Assembly: GCA_040512755.1 (NCBI GenBank) | Contig: JBEVEP010000090.1 | Span: 1 to 13,947 of the forward strand | Reading direction: 5' to 3' | DNA length: 13,947 nt | Origin: JBEVEP01 sp040512755 | Lineage (GTDB): Bacteria > Pseudomonadota > Alphaproteobacteria > Rhizobiales > Rhizobiaceae | Shown here: one piece after another, positions 1-6,593 of the stretch | How the letters are laid out: each line of letters opens with the position of its first letter | Position numbering within the stretch: the first letter of the stretch is position 1 | The notes under the pieces: model-generated | Databases searched by the model: none | Seen by the model: only the letters and a program-made list of their open reading frames with translations | Told to the model about the DNA's origin: nothing | Made by a program: the position numbers and the translations under genes

Positions 1-1727
1 CGCACCACCGACAGATCATGACTGATGAAGAGCATCGTCATCTTGGACTGGCGCTGGATATCCATCAGAAGTTCGGTCACCGCCGCCTGCACCGAAACGT
101 CGAGCGCGGAAACCGGCTCGTCGGCCACGACAACCTTGGCATGGCCGGCAAAAGCGCGCGCCACGCCGATGCGCTGCTTCTGGCCGCCGGAAAGCTGGCG
201 CGGCATGCGCTTTTCGAACGCGCGGGGAAGCTTAACCAAGTCGAGCAGTTCGAGCATGCGCTGACGCCGCTCGGCTGGGCTTTTGCCGACGTTGAACTTT
301 TCCAGCGTGCGGATGATCTGCGACCCAACCGAATGGCTCGGGTTGAGCGTATCGAACGGATTCTGGAACACCATCTGGATCGACGAAATAGTCTTCACGT
401 CCCGCTTCTCGATCGGGGTCGACTGAATGGCCGTATTGCCAAGCGTCACCGTGCCGGCAGACGCGGTTTCAAGGCCAAGCAGCACCTTGGCGAGCGTGGA
501 CTTGCCGCAGCCGGATTCGCCGACGATGGCGACGGTCTCGGATTCGCGCGCCTCAAAGCTGATCGTCTCATTGGCCTTGACGACACGCCCTTCGCCGCCG
601 CCGAAAATCTCGTTCGCGGCGACGCGGTAGTATTTTCTGAGGTCGTCGACCTTCAGCACCGGCGCGCCGGGCGTGATCGGCTCCTTGTGCTTCTTTGCCC
701 CTTCCGGAAGTTCGGCCCAGTTGATTTCGTCGAAGCGGACACACCGGCTGTGGTGATTGTCATGGCCGGCGACCGGGATCATCGGTATCTCGGCCGCATC
801 GCAGAGGCCCTTCACGAAATGCTGGCAGCGTGGCCCGAAATTGCAGCCCTTCGGCCGCTCGTGCGGCAACGGAAGCTGGCCAGGGATCGAAATCAGGGGC
901 CGTGAGTTCTTGTCGGCGCCGGGCAGCGGGATCGAACGGAAAAGGCCCTGTGTATAAGGGTGCCGCATACGGTCGAACACGTCCTTGACAGTGCCTGTCT
1001 CGACGGCCTCGCCGGAATACATGACGGTGATGCGGTCGCAAGTCTCGAGGATCAGGCCGAGATTGTGCGACACAAAAACCATCGAGGTGCCGAAGCTCTT
1101 GCCGAGGTCCTTCACCAGTTGGACGATGCCCGCTTCCACCGTCACGTCGAGCGCCGTGGTCGGCTCGTCGAGCAGTAGCAGTGCGGGCTTGGAGAGCAGC
1201 GCCATCGCAATAACGATGCGCTGTTGCTGGCCGCCCGAAAGCTGATGCGGGTATGAGCGCATCATCCGCTCGGGGTCGGGAAGCCGCACCGCACGCACCA
1301 TGTCAAGCGAGCGCTTATATGCCTCTTCCTTGGAAACCTTCTCGTGGATGAGCGGCACTTCCATCAGTTGCTGGCCGACCTTCATGGCCGGGTTCAGGCT
1401 TGCCATCGGCTCCTGATAGATCATCGCGATCTGGTTACCGCGAAGCTGGCGAAGCTCTTCGTCCGACAATTCGCCCATGTCGCGGCCTTGGAACTTGATG
1501 CGGCCACCGACGATCTTCCCGACATTGGAGAGATCGCGCATGATACCGAGCGACACAGTCGACTTGCCGCAGCCGGACTCGCCGACAATGCCCATTGCCT
1601 CTCCCGGCATGACAGTGCAGGAGAAATCCATGACCGCCGGTATTTCGCCACGCCGCGTGAAGAAGGAGATCGAGAGGTTTTCGATTTCGAGGATCGGTTG
1701 GGCGGAATTGCGGATGGTCTCGTTCAT
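1..1727 (-). CDS. Dual-domain ABC transporter ATP-binding protein, peptide/nickel/opine importer type (DppD-DppF fusion), 3' end off the window
   Basis: Two complete ABC ATPase domains lie in one uninterrupted reading frame of 575 visible codons. This protein should sit on the cytoplasmic face and power the importer encoded by the upstream genes. Domain 1 has Walker A GESGCGKST (about residues 49-57), signature LSGGQQQR (163-170), Walker B LLLLDEP with D187-E188, and H-loop H221. Between the domains is a Cys-containing oligopeptide-transporter C-terminal region (GCNFGPRCQ and later HHSRC), typical of DppD/OppD proteins. Domain 2 repeats Walker A GESGCGKST (403-411), signature LSGGQKQR (512-519), Walker B DEP at 536-538, and H-loop H570. 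Family members are about 600-620 residues (GsiA/YejF-like), so only about 40-50 residues should be missing at the left edge. The ATG at 1727 is preceded by GGAG with 9-base spacing. The gene is last of the visible ABC operon and is separated from the DppC-like gene by a palindromic repeat. The substrate cannot be told from the ATPase. Confidence 0.95.
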   Translation of the reverse strand, partial: MNETIRNSAQPILEIENLSISFFTRRGEIPAVMDFSCTVMPGEAMGIVGESGCGKSTVSLGIMRDLSNVGKIVGGRIKFQGRDMGELSDEELRQLRGNQIAMIYQEPMASLNPAMKVGQQLMEVPLIHEKVSKEEAYKRSLDMVRAVRLPDPERMMRSYPHQLSGGQQQRIVIAMALLSKPALLLLDEPTTALDVTVEAGIVQLVKDLGKSFGTSMVFVSHNLGLILETCDRITVMYSGEAVETGTVKDVFDRMRHPYTQGLFRSIPLPGADKNSRPLISIPGQLPLPHERPKGCNFGPRCQHFVKGLCDAAEIPMIPVAGHDNHHSRCVRFDEINWAELPEGAKKHKEPITPGAPVLKVDDLRKYYRVAANEIFGGGEGRVVKANETISFEARESETVAIVGESGCGKSTLAKVLLGLETASAGTVTLGNTAIQSTPIEKRDVKTISSIQMVFQNPFDTLNPSHSVGSQIIRTLEKFNVGKSPAERRQRMLELLDLVKLPRAFEKRMPRQLSGGQKQRIGVARAFAGHAKVVVADEPVSALDVSVQAAVTELLMDIQRQSKMTMLFISHDLSVV

Positions 1728-1796
1728 TTTGAAACGCTCCATACCTGCTGTATGTGCTGACGCTCGGCCGCAGATGAAGTAAGGCCGAACCTCTCG

Positions 1797-1960
1797 TCAC
1801 CCCCCTCTGTCCTGCCGGACATCTCCCCCTCAAGGGGGGAGATCAGCTGTGGCGCCGCCTGTGCTATCAAATTCTCAACGCTGCCGTTGAGGCTTTGACG
1901 ATCGAAGCTGCCAATCTCCCCCCTTGAGGGGGAGATGTCCGGCAGGACAGAGGGGGGTGA
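1797..1960. repeat. Palindromic intergenic repeat element with perfect 47-bp inverted arms
   Basis: The arms 1797-1843 and 1914-1960 are exact reverse complements over 47 bases, separated by a 70-base centre. Each arm also contains a smaller self-complementary block (ATCTCCCCC and GGGGGGAGAT around TCAA). The centre carries another hairpin, CTCAACG at 1874-1880 with CGTTGAG at 1885-1891. As RNA the whole element would fold into a very stable branched structure. It fills most of the 263-base gap between the DppC-like permease gene and the ATPase gene, so it is transcribed inside the operon. From memory, very similar C-rich palindromes (CCCTCTGTCCTGCCGGACAT core) are common between genes in Mesorhizobium and relatives, comparable to RIME/REP-type non-coding repeats. 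That family assignment was not searched. There is no transposase in it, and no flanking direct repeat that I could see. Confidence 0.9.
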
Positions 1961-1990
1961 AACGGAACCAAGCCCATCCATTTCGTAGCC

Positions 1991-3148
1991 TCAATCCTTC
2001 ATCGACTGCTCACGCAGCGCATCGGCGAGCAGGTTGAGCCCGAGCACAAAAGACATCAGCGCGATCGTCGGCGGCAGCGCCGGATGGATGAAGGACCGCA
2101 GCAGCCGGCTGGCGTCCTTGATCGCAGTGCCCCAATCCGGGCTTTCCGGCGCGAGACCGAGGCCGAAATAGCCAAGGGTGCCAAGCAGGATGGTCGTATA
2201 GCCGATGCGCAGGCAGGCATCGACGATCAGCGGACCGCGTGCATTGGGCAGGATTTCCCAAAGCATGATGTACCAGGGAGTCTCCCCGCGCGTCTGGGCA
2301 GCCGCCACATAGTCGCGCGTCTTGATGTCCATGGTGAGGCCGCGCACGATACGGAACACGCCGGGGCTCGATGCAAAGACCACTGCCACGAAGATGTTGA
2401 GCTGGTTCGGCTCGATGGAGATGATGCCCAGCGGATCGGCGTCGAAGACGAGACCGGCATAAATCCAGCCTCCGATCAGCAGCGTCAGCCCGAGCTGGAC
2501 AGCCAACAGCTGCGGCCGGTTCTTGAACCGCGTATAGAACAGAACGGAGAAAAAGACGATCGGAAACAGGAAGAACAATCCCGCCAACCCATAGGGGATC
2601 GGCGTGTCCATGATGCCTGGCGTGACGAGAAGATAGAAAAGCAGGATCACCGGAAAGGCCAGCACCAGATTGGCCAGAAACGATAGGATCGTGTCGACCC
2701 GGCCGCCATAGTAGCCGGCCGGCAGGCCGAGCGTGATGCCAACCATCAGAGCGAAAGCAGTCGCAGCCGGCGCTATGATCAGCACGATCTGGCTGCCAAA
2801 CACCATGCGGCTGAATACATCGCGGGCGAGCTTGTCGCCGCCGAACAGATAAGGCTGGCCGGACGTCGCATCGATCGCTCCGGGCAATGCATCCTTCATG
2901 ACCGGCACCTGGGTCAGCGGATCGAAGGGCGCGATCACTGGAGCAAAGATTGCCGTGAACAGCCAGAAGAAACAGATGGCGACGCCCGCAATGCCAACGC
3001 TGCTGTCGAAGAGATGGCCGTAGAGGCCCAACCGTTTCTTCAGCGCGAAGCTTGCGCCAAGCACAATCGCCAATGCCAGCCAGACTGGCCAGAAACGCGC
3101 GACAGCTCCGAGAAAGACCTGGAAGCCTCCAATGTATTCTAGCTGCAC
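1991..3148 (-). CDS. ABC transporter permease, DppC/OppC type, enlarged
   Basis: This is one of the two inner-membrane permease subunits of the ABC importer. The BPD_transp_1 core runs from about residue 115 to the C-terminus. The cytoplasmic EAA loop that touches the ATPase is clear: a run beginning DYVAAAQTRGETPW and ending WEILPNA at about 279-303. The periplasmic stretch FGGDKLARDVFSRMVFGSQ (102-120) is the usual DppC feature. At 385 residues it is clearly longer than the usual 280-310. There is an extra N-terminal hydrophobic segment at about 20-36. There is also an insertion of about 60 residues (185-248) holding two further hydrophobic stretches (187-206 and 216-235), between the segment around AFPVILLFYLL and the one preceding the EAA loop. 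The start is GTG at 3148, with an AGGGGG run just upstream that overlaps the TAG stop of the preceding gene; the gap is 9 bases. The assignment is firm, but the substrate is unknown. Confidence 0.94.
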   Translation of the reverse strand: MQLEYIGGFQVFLGAVARFWPVWLALAIVLGASFALKKRLGLYGHLFDSSVGIAGVAICFFWLFTAIFAPVIAPFDPLTQVPVMKDALPGAIDATSGQPYLFGGDKLARDVFSRMVFGSQIVLIIAPAATAFALMVGITLGLPAGYYGGRVDTILSFLANLVLAFPVILLFYLLVTPGIMDTPIPYGLAGLFFLFPIVFFSVLFYTRFKNRPQLLAVQLGLTLLIGGWIYAGLVFDADPLGIISIEPNQLNIFVAVVFASSPGVFRIVRGLTMDIKTRDYVAAAQTRGETPWYIMLWEILPNARGPLIVDACLRIGYTTILLGTLGYFGLGLAPESPDWGTAIKDASRLLRSFIHPALPPTIALMSFVLGLNLLADALREQSMKD

Positions 3149-3157
3149 CCGCGCCCC

Positions 3158-4195
3158 CTACTGCACTCTGATGCGTGGATTGAGATAGGCGTAGCCGACA
3201 TCGGAAATCAGCTGCGTCGACAAGACAATCAGAACCGATACCAGCGAGCAGCCGAGCAGCAGGTCGATATCGTTGTTCTTGGCGGCTTCAACGAGCGTGT
3301 AACCGAAGCCCTGGTAGCGGAACATGGTCTCGACAATGACAACGCCGGTCAGAAGCCATGGAAATTGCAGCATGATTACAGTGAACGGCGCGATCAGTGC
3401 ATTACGCAGCGCATGCTTCATGACGACGTTCCCGAAGCTGAGACCCTTCAGGCGAGCGGTGCGGATATATTGCTGCGTCATCACCTCGACCATCGAGGCG
3501 CGCGTCATACGGGCGATATAGCCGATGCCGTAGATCGCCATCGTCATCACGGGCAGCGTGAAATTGTAGAAGGTGATGCCCTGCCCCGTAGCGCTCGCGG
3601 CTGATCCGTTCAGCCAGCCGAGCCACGAAGCGAAAATCACCGTGAAGATGACGCCGGACACATATTCCGGCGTGGCGGTCGTGGTGATCGATGCAACAGA
3701 CAGCGTGCGGTCTGTCCGCGAGCCTTCCCGCATTCCCGCCAGAACCCCGATCAGCAGCGAGATTGGGACCATCGTGACCATGACCCAGAACATCAGGATG
3801 CCGGTCGCCCTGAGCGCCGGGAAGAGCTTTTTCGAGACCGGCACCTTGTACGTTGTCGAGCAACCGAAATCGCCTTGCAGCACGCCTGAATAGGTCGGCA
3901 CCGACGGCTCGTTGCAGAAGGCAAAGCGCGGCTTCGCCTCGCCCGTGGCCGGATCGATGATCGGCTGCTTGGGTAGAACGCCGAGCCACTGGCCGTAGCG
4001 GACGAAGAAATTCTGGCGATAGCCGTTTTTCTGCAGCCAGCTTTCAAGCTGTTCGGCAGACGTCCGCATCTCGGTCTGGCTGATCGCCAGCTTCTTCAGA
4101 TTTGGCTCGAGATTGATGAGAAAGAAAACGACAAGGGTGAGGCACAGCATGGTCAAGGCCATGGTCCCGAGACGCCGTAGAATGAATGCAAGCAT
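3158..4195 (-). CDS. ABC transporter permease, DppB/OppB type
   Basis: This is the first permease subunit of the importer, embedded in the inner membrane. It starts in the typical DppB manner (MLAFILRRLGTMALTML), with membrane segment 1 at about residues 8-28. A long periplasmic region follows (about 30-125), then a transmembrane core. The EAA coupling loop reads YIRTARLKGLS followed by HALRNALIAP at about 243-270, and the end is YAYLNPRIRV, all standard for the family. Length is 345 residues, slightly above the common 305-340. The extra length is in the first periplasmic loop, around PKQPIIDPATGEAKPRFAFC (75-94), which includes C94 and C112, a possible disulfide pair. The ATG at 4195 has an AGGGGGG ribosome binding site about 5 bases upstream. 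It lies 90 bases downstream of the binding-protein gene and 9 bases before the DppC-like gene, consistent with one transcript. Confidence 0.95.
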   Translation of the reverse strand: MLAFILRRLGTMALTMLCLTLVVFFLINLEPNLKKLAISQTEMRTSAEQLESWLQKNGYRQNFFVRYGQWLGVLPKQPIIDPATGEAKPRFAFCNEPSVPTYSGVLQGDFGCSTTYKVPVSKKLFPALRATGILMFWVMVTMVPISLLIGVLAGMREGSRTDRTLSVASITTTATPEYVSGVIFTVIFASWLGWLNGSAASATGQGITFYNFTLPVMTMAIYGIGYIARMTRASMVEVMTQQYIRTARLKGLSFGNVVMKHALRNALIAPFTVIMLQFPWLLTGVVIVETMFRYQGFGYTLVEAAKNNDIDLLLGCSLVSVLIVLSTQLISDVGYAYLNPRIRVQ

Positions 4196-4236
4196 ATCGC
4201 CCCCCTGCCGAACGGGTTGGGGTCAGATGTATGGAT

Positions 4237-4277
4237 CCGTGGGCGGGTTGGAGCGCTTGCGCCCTTCCCGCCCACGG
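4237..4277. other. Perfect 11-bp inverted repeat between binding-protein and permease genes (mRNA hairpin)
   Basis: CCGTGGGCGGG at 4237-4247 is the exact reverse complement of CCCGCCCACGG at 4267-4277, with a 19-base loop. On the minus-strand transcript it falls just after the TAA stop of the solute-binding protein gene and before the first permease gene. No T-run follows it in the direction of transcription, so a simple intrinsic terminator is unlikely. Hairpins here in other importer operons (the malE-malF gap is the classic case) protect the upstream message from 3' decay and so give more binding protein than permease. That role is inferred. Confidence 0.75.
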
Positions 4278-4285
4278 TGCGAGAC

Positions 4286-5941
4286 TTACGCCTCCTTGTC
4301 GAGCCAGACCCGATATAGGTCGATCTCATAAGTCGGGTGCATGCCGTGGTTCTTCACGTACTCAGCCGAGTGATTGTAGAGCGAGCGCCAATAAGACTGG
4401 ATCAGGACGCCTGAATCCTGGAGGATCTGTTCGATATCCTTCATCAGCAGCTTGCGCTTCTCGACATCCGGCTCTGCGGTGGCCTCATTAAGTTTCTTGT
4501 CGAACTCCGGATTGGCGTATGCGGTCTCGTTCCACGCTTCACCGCTGCGATAGCCGAGCGTCAGCACCTGCACGCCAAGCGGACGCATGTTCCAGGTCGT
4601 CATGGAGAAGGGGTACTTCGTCCAGTCGTTCCAGAACGTGGCGCCCGGCAGCACGGTGCGCTTCACCTTGAGGCCCGCCTCGCGGATCTGCGCGGCGATC
4701 GCATCGCCGGTGTTCTTGTGCCAATCCTCGTCGGTCGTGATCAGGTCGAACTCGAAGTCGGACTGGCCTGCCTCATCCATCAATTTCTTGGCGCCCGCTG
4801 TGTCGCGCACCTTCTTGGGCAGCTCATAATATTCAGGGTGGATCGGCGAAACGTGGTGGTTTTCCGCAACGGTGCCGCGCCCGCCATTGCCAAGCTGCAG
4901 AATTGTCGCGTTGTCGACAGCCATCTGAAGCGCATTTCGGACCTTCTGGTCGTCATACGGCTTGTTGTTGATATTCATGCGCGCCACGATGGTAGCCGCC
5001 GTGTTGACTTCGGATTTAACCAAGCCAAGCCCGTCAAGAATGTCGACGAAGTCGGCCGAGGTTTCGTAGTTGGTGTCAACCTCTCCCGCCTCGAAGGCGC
5101 TGACGCCGGCAGACGGGTCAGCTCCATAGTCGATGAACTCGACGCCGTCGAGATAGGCTTCGCCGCCCCACCACTTCCCGTTTTCGCGCCGCTTCAGGAC
5201 AGCCTTGGAGCCGACGTCGTAGGAAACGAGTTCGAACGGGCCAGTGCCGATCGGGTGCGTCAGAAGGTTCGATCCGTTCTTCTCGAAGTCGCGGTGCACG
5301 ACAATGCCCGGATAGTCCGAGATGCCCGGGATGAAGGTGATATCGGGCCCCGGGAACTTAACCTTGATCGTGTAGTCGTCAACCTTCGTGATCGCGCCAT
5401 CCTTGGCTTTTTTCGTGGCCGGGTCGACCAACGCGCCCATGCGGGTCGCCATCGAATTGCCTTCCGCGTTAGCGTCGCACCAGCGCGTGAGGTTGAACAT
5501 CACGTCGTCAGCGTTGAAAGTGTCGCCATTGTTCCAGGTTACGCCCTGCCGCAGGTGAAGAGTATATTCGGTGGCGTCATCATTGACTTCCCAGCTCTCG
5601 AGCAGAGCCGGATCGAAAGTGAATTTGCTCGTGTATTTGACCAGTGGCTCGAGGAACTGACGCGTAACGTTCGCCATTTCAGGCCAGTCGTAGGTGCGCG
5701 GATCCTTCTGATCCTTGACGAACTGCCAAATCCTGATCACGCCGCCTTTTTTGGGTTCCTGAGCGGCCGCTTCGGTTGGTGCGGCGAGCCCGAGCATTCC
5801 ATAGGCCATCGCTGTGGTGGCGCCGAAAACGCTGGCGAGCGCCAGAAACTCGCGACGGTCCACTTCTCCGGACTTGGCGCTCTCGGCCATGTCGCGGATG
5901 TGATCCGGGACACGATCCCCATTACTCTTGTAGAAGGTCAT
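4286..5941 (-). CDS. ABC transporter solute-binding protein, family 5 (peptide/opine/nickel type), Tat-exported
   Basis: This is the periplasmic receptor that would capture the substrate for the importer. It starts with a 28-residue hydrophilic leader, then DRREFLALASVFG (R29-R30) and a hydrophobic stretch ending near APTEAAAQ. This twin-arginine signal peptide has likely cleavage around residue 60. The mature part is a family 5 extracellular solute-binding protein (SBP_bac_5), with typical signatures near the start (a Pro-Leu-Val repeat region with WEVNDDATEYTLHLRQGVTW) and in the middle (HPIGTGPFELVSYDVGSK). At 551 residues it is normal for the family. I prefer ATG at 5941, because GGGAG at 5948-5952 is 6 bases away. 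GTG at 5944 directly before it would leave only 3 bases. It is first in the ABC operon. Family 5 proteins bind di- and oligopeptides, opines, glutathione, nickel or sugars; nothing visible here decides which. Confidence 0.95.
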   Translation of the reverse strand: MTFYKSNGDRVPDHIRDMAESAKSGEVDRREFLALASVFGATTAMAYGMLGLAAPTEAAAQEPKKGGVIRIWQFVKDQKDPRTYDWPEMANVTRQFLEPLVKYTSKFTFDPALLESWEVNDDATEYTLHLRQGVTWNNGDTFNADDVMFNLTRWCDANAEGNSMATRMGALVDPATKKAKDGAITKVDDYTIKVKFPGPDITFIPGISDYPGIVVHRDFEKNGSNLLTHPIGTGPFELVSYDVGSKAVLKRRENGKWWGGEAYLDGVEFIDYGADPSAGVSAFEAGEVDTNYETSADFVDILDGLGLVKSEVNTAATIVARMNINNKPYDDQKVRNALQMAVDNATILQLGNGGRGTVAENHHVSPIHPEYYELPKKVRDTAGAKKLMDEAGQSDFEFDLITTDEDWHKNTGDAIAAQIREAGLKVKRTVLPGATFWNDWTKYPFSMTTWNMRPLGVQVLTLGYRSGEAWNETAYANPEFDKKLNEATAEPDVEKRKLLMKDIEQILQDSGVLIQSYWRSLYNHSAEYVKNHGMHPTYEIDLYRVWLDKEA

Positions 5942-5978
5942 CACAAACTCCCATTATTTTTTTGGCTTTCCGACGCTA

Positions 5979-6007
5979 ACCATTCCGCATCCCACTCGCC
6001 TTGTCAA
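5979..6007 (-). promoter_or_regulatory. Candidate sigma-70 promoter for the ABC importer operon
   Basis: On the minus strand TTGACA (6007-6002) matches the -35 consensus exactly. After a 17-base spacer comes AATGGT (5984-5979), a poor -10 matching three of six positions. It lies about 40 bases upstream of the binding-protein start. The exact -35 and ideal spacing favour it; the weak -10 suggests low strength or dependence on an activator. No experimental support is possible here. Confidence 0.35.
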
Positions 6008-6024
6008 AGCAGATGCGAGGCCAA

Positions 6025-6050
6025 TTGCAGTGCGAATGTGCAACTTTGCA
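6025..6050. promoter_or_regulatory. Possible operator: TTGCA / TGCAA inverted repeat
   Basis: TTGCA at 6025-6029 and TGCAA at 6039-6043 form an inverted repeat with a 9-base spacer, and a further TTGCA lies at 6046-6050. It sits just upstream of the candidate -35 box of the ABC operon (6002-6007), a position suitable for an activator. The half-sites are short and could be chance. The rest of 6051-6240, between this site and the btu promoter candidate, shows no gene or clear motif that I can support. Confidence 0.25.
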
Positions 6051-6240
6051 TAGGGAGCGGTCCGCGCGAAAGCGACAATCTTGACGCAAAAGTGGTAGTG
6101 CGCCACCGAATCGGATGTATCCCGCCATCCAAGCTTGATCCGAACCGGCTCGCGGCTGCCTGCGTCCGGGCGGTTGGCGCTGCGATCCCCGCCCCGAGGC
6201 CCCGCTGTCCGGCAAGTCTGTGCAAAATCACGGGTTTGGC

Positions 6241-6270
6241 TTGACGTTCGGCAGTTGCGGACCCTACCGT
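6241..6270 (+). promoter_or_regulatory. Candidate promoter for the B12 uptake operon
   Basis: TTGACG at 6241-6246, in the context CTTGAC favoured by rhizobial housekeeping promoters, is followed after 18 bases by TACCGT at 6265-6270, a weak -10. A start site about 7 bases after this -10 would fall at or near 6277, the first base of the riboswitch P1 helix. That agreement of position is the main support. Confidence 0.45.
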
Positions 6271-6276
6271 CCACAC

Positions 6277-6487
6277 GTTCGAGGTGTCCTGTCCGAGTCG
6301 GGCAGGAAAAAGGGAATACGGACGAGCTTTTGAGCCTCCTGCCGTAGCTGCCCCCGCAACTGTGAACGCCGAGACCTGTTCCCGAAGCCACTGGAGCAAT
6401 CCGGGAAGGCGGACAGGCTGTTGACGCGTGAGCCAGGAAACCTGCCTCGAACAGCCCACCTTCCGGATGCGGGGCGCTTCCGGGCTG
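6277..6487 (+). promoter_or_regulatory. Cobalamin (B12) riboswitch, aptamer plus regulatory P13 hairpin
   Basis: The leader RNA binds adenosylcobalamin or a related cobalamin and represses the uptake operon. Conserved blocks appear in the correct order: GGTGTCC (6283-6289), AAGGGAA (6310-6316), GCCCCCGCAACTGT (6350-6363), GCCACTGG (6387-6393), GGGAAGGC (6403-6410), and the B12 box GAGCCAGGAAACCTGCC (6430-6446). The P1 ends pair: GTTCGAGG 6277-6284 with CCTCGAAC 6445-6452. Downstream, CCGGA (6463-6467) and TCCGG (6479-6483) form a hairpin. Its loop GCGGGG (6469-6474) is exactly complementary to CCCCGC (6352-6357) in L5, which is the known L5-L13 kissing contact. An alternative outer pairing, CAGCCC 6452-6457 with GGGCTG 6482-6487, is also possible. 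Only the btu genes follow, so control of cobalamin uptake is secure. Confidence 0.96.
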
Positions 6488-6495
6488 TGATTTCG

Positions 6496-6534
6496 CAGCG
6501 GTGGCAACCGGTCACCGCTGGCGGGTTTGTTTTG
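6496..6534 (+). terminator. Terminator-like hairpin in the btu leader
   Basis: CAGCGGTG (6496-6503) pairs perfectly with CACCGCTG (6513-6520) around a 9-base loop. The T-rich stretch TTTGTTTT follows at 6526-6533, after GCGGG. This resembles an intrinsic terminator and lies directly after the riboswitch regulatory hairpin, so it may be the transcriptional off-switch. The five G/C-rich bases between stem and T-run weaken the case. CCACC at 6456-6460 could pair with GGTGG at 6500-6504 as a competing antiterminator. Confidence 0.5.
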
Positions 6535-6540
6535 GGCAAC

Positions 6541-6589
6541 CTCCCTTGCGGCACATCTAAGGACGCGTGCGCGCGAGCGCCGAAGGGAG
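6541..6589 (+). promoter_or_regulatory. Hairpin sequestering the btuB ribosome binding site
   Basis: CTCCCTT at 6541-6547 pairs perfectly with AAGGGAG at 6583-6589, and that second arm is the ribosome binding site of btuB. After one bulged G (6548) the helix continues for four more pairs (6549-6552 with 6579-6582), giving 11 pairs in all. Closing it would block ribosome entry at the ATG at 6594. It lies downstream of the riboswitch and may provide translational control, either instead of or in addition to termination. Confidence 0.6.
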
Positions 6590-6593
6590 TTTT

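Noticed and set aside
18..905. 295-codon open frame on the plus strand
   Set aside because: It is antisense to the second ATPase domain, whose Walker and signature motifs are unambiguous.
1764..1788. TCGGCC/GGCCGA inverted repeat before the ATPase gene
   Set aside because: Six pairs around a 13-base loop in GC-rich DNA may be chance, and no function can be assigned.
1724..1981. 85-codon minus-strand frame across the palindromic repeat
   Set aside because: Its translation comes mostly from the repeat arms (SPPSVLPDISPSRGEIG type). Such repeat-derived frames are a frequent false gene in these genomes.
2084..2686. 200-codon plus-strand frame
   Set aside because: It is antisense to the DppC-like permease; its composition is that of a reversed hydrophobic protein and it has no motif.
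4718..6244. 508-codon open frame on the plus strand
   Set aside because: It is antisense to the solute-binding protein gene, which has clear family motifs and a Tat signal. The frame also runs through the spacer without any motif of its own.
6567..6593. GTG 6567 as start of btuB
   Set aside because: It lies in the loop of the leader hairpin with no ribosome site at proper distance; ATG 6594 has AGGGAG 4 bases upstream and a clean signal peptide.
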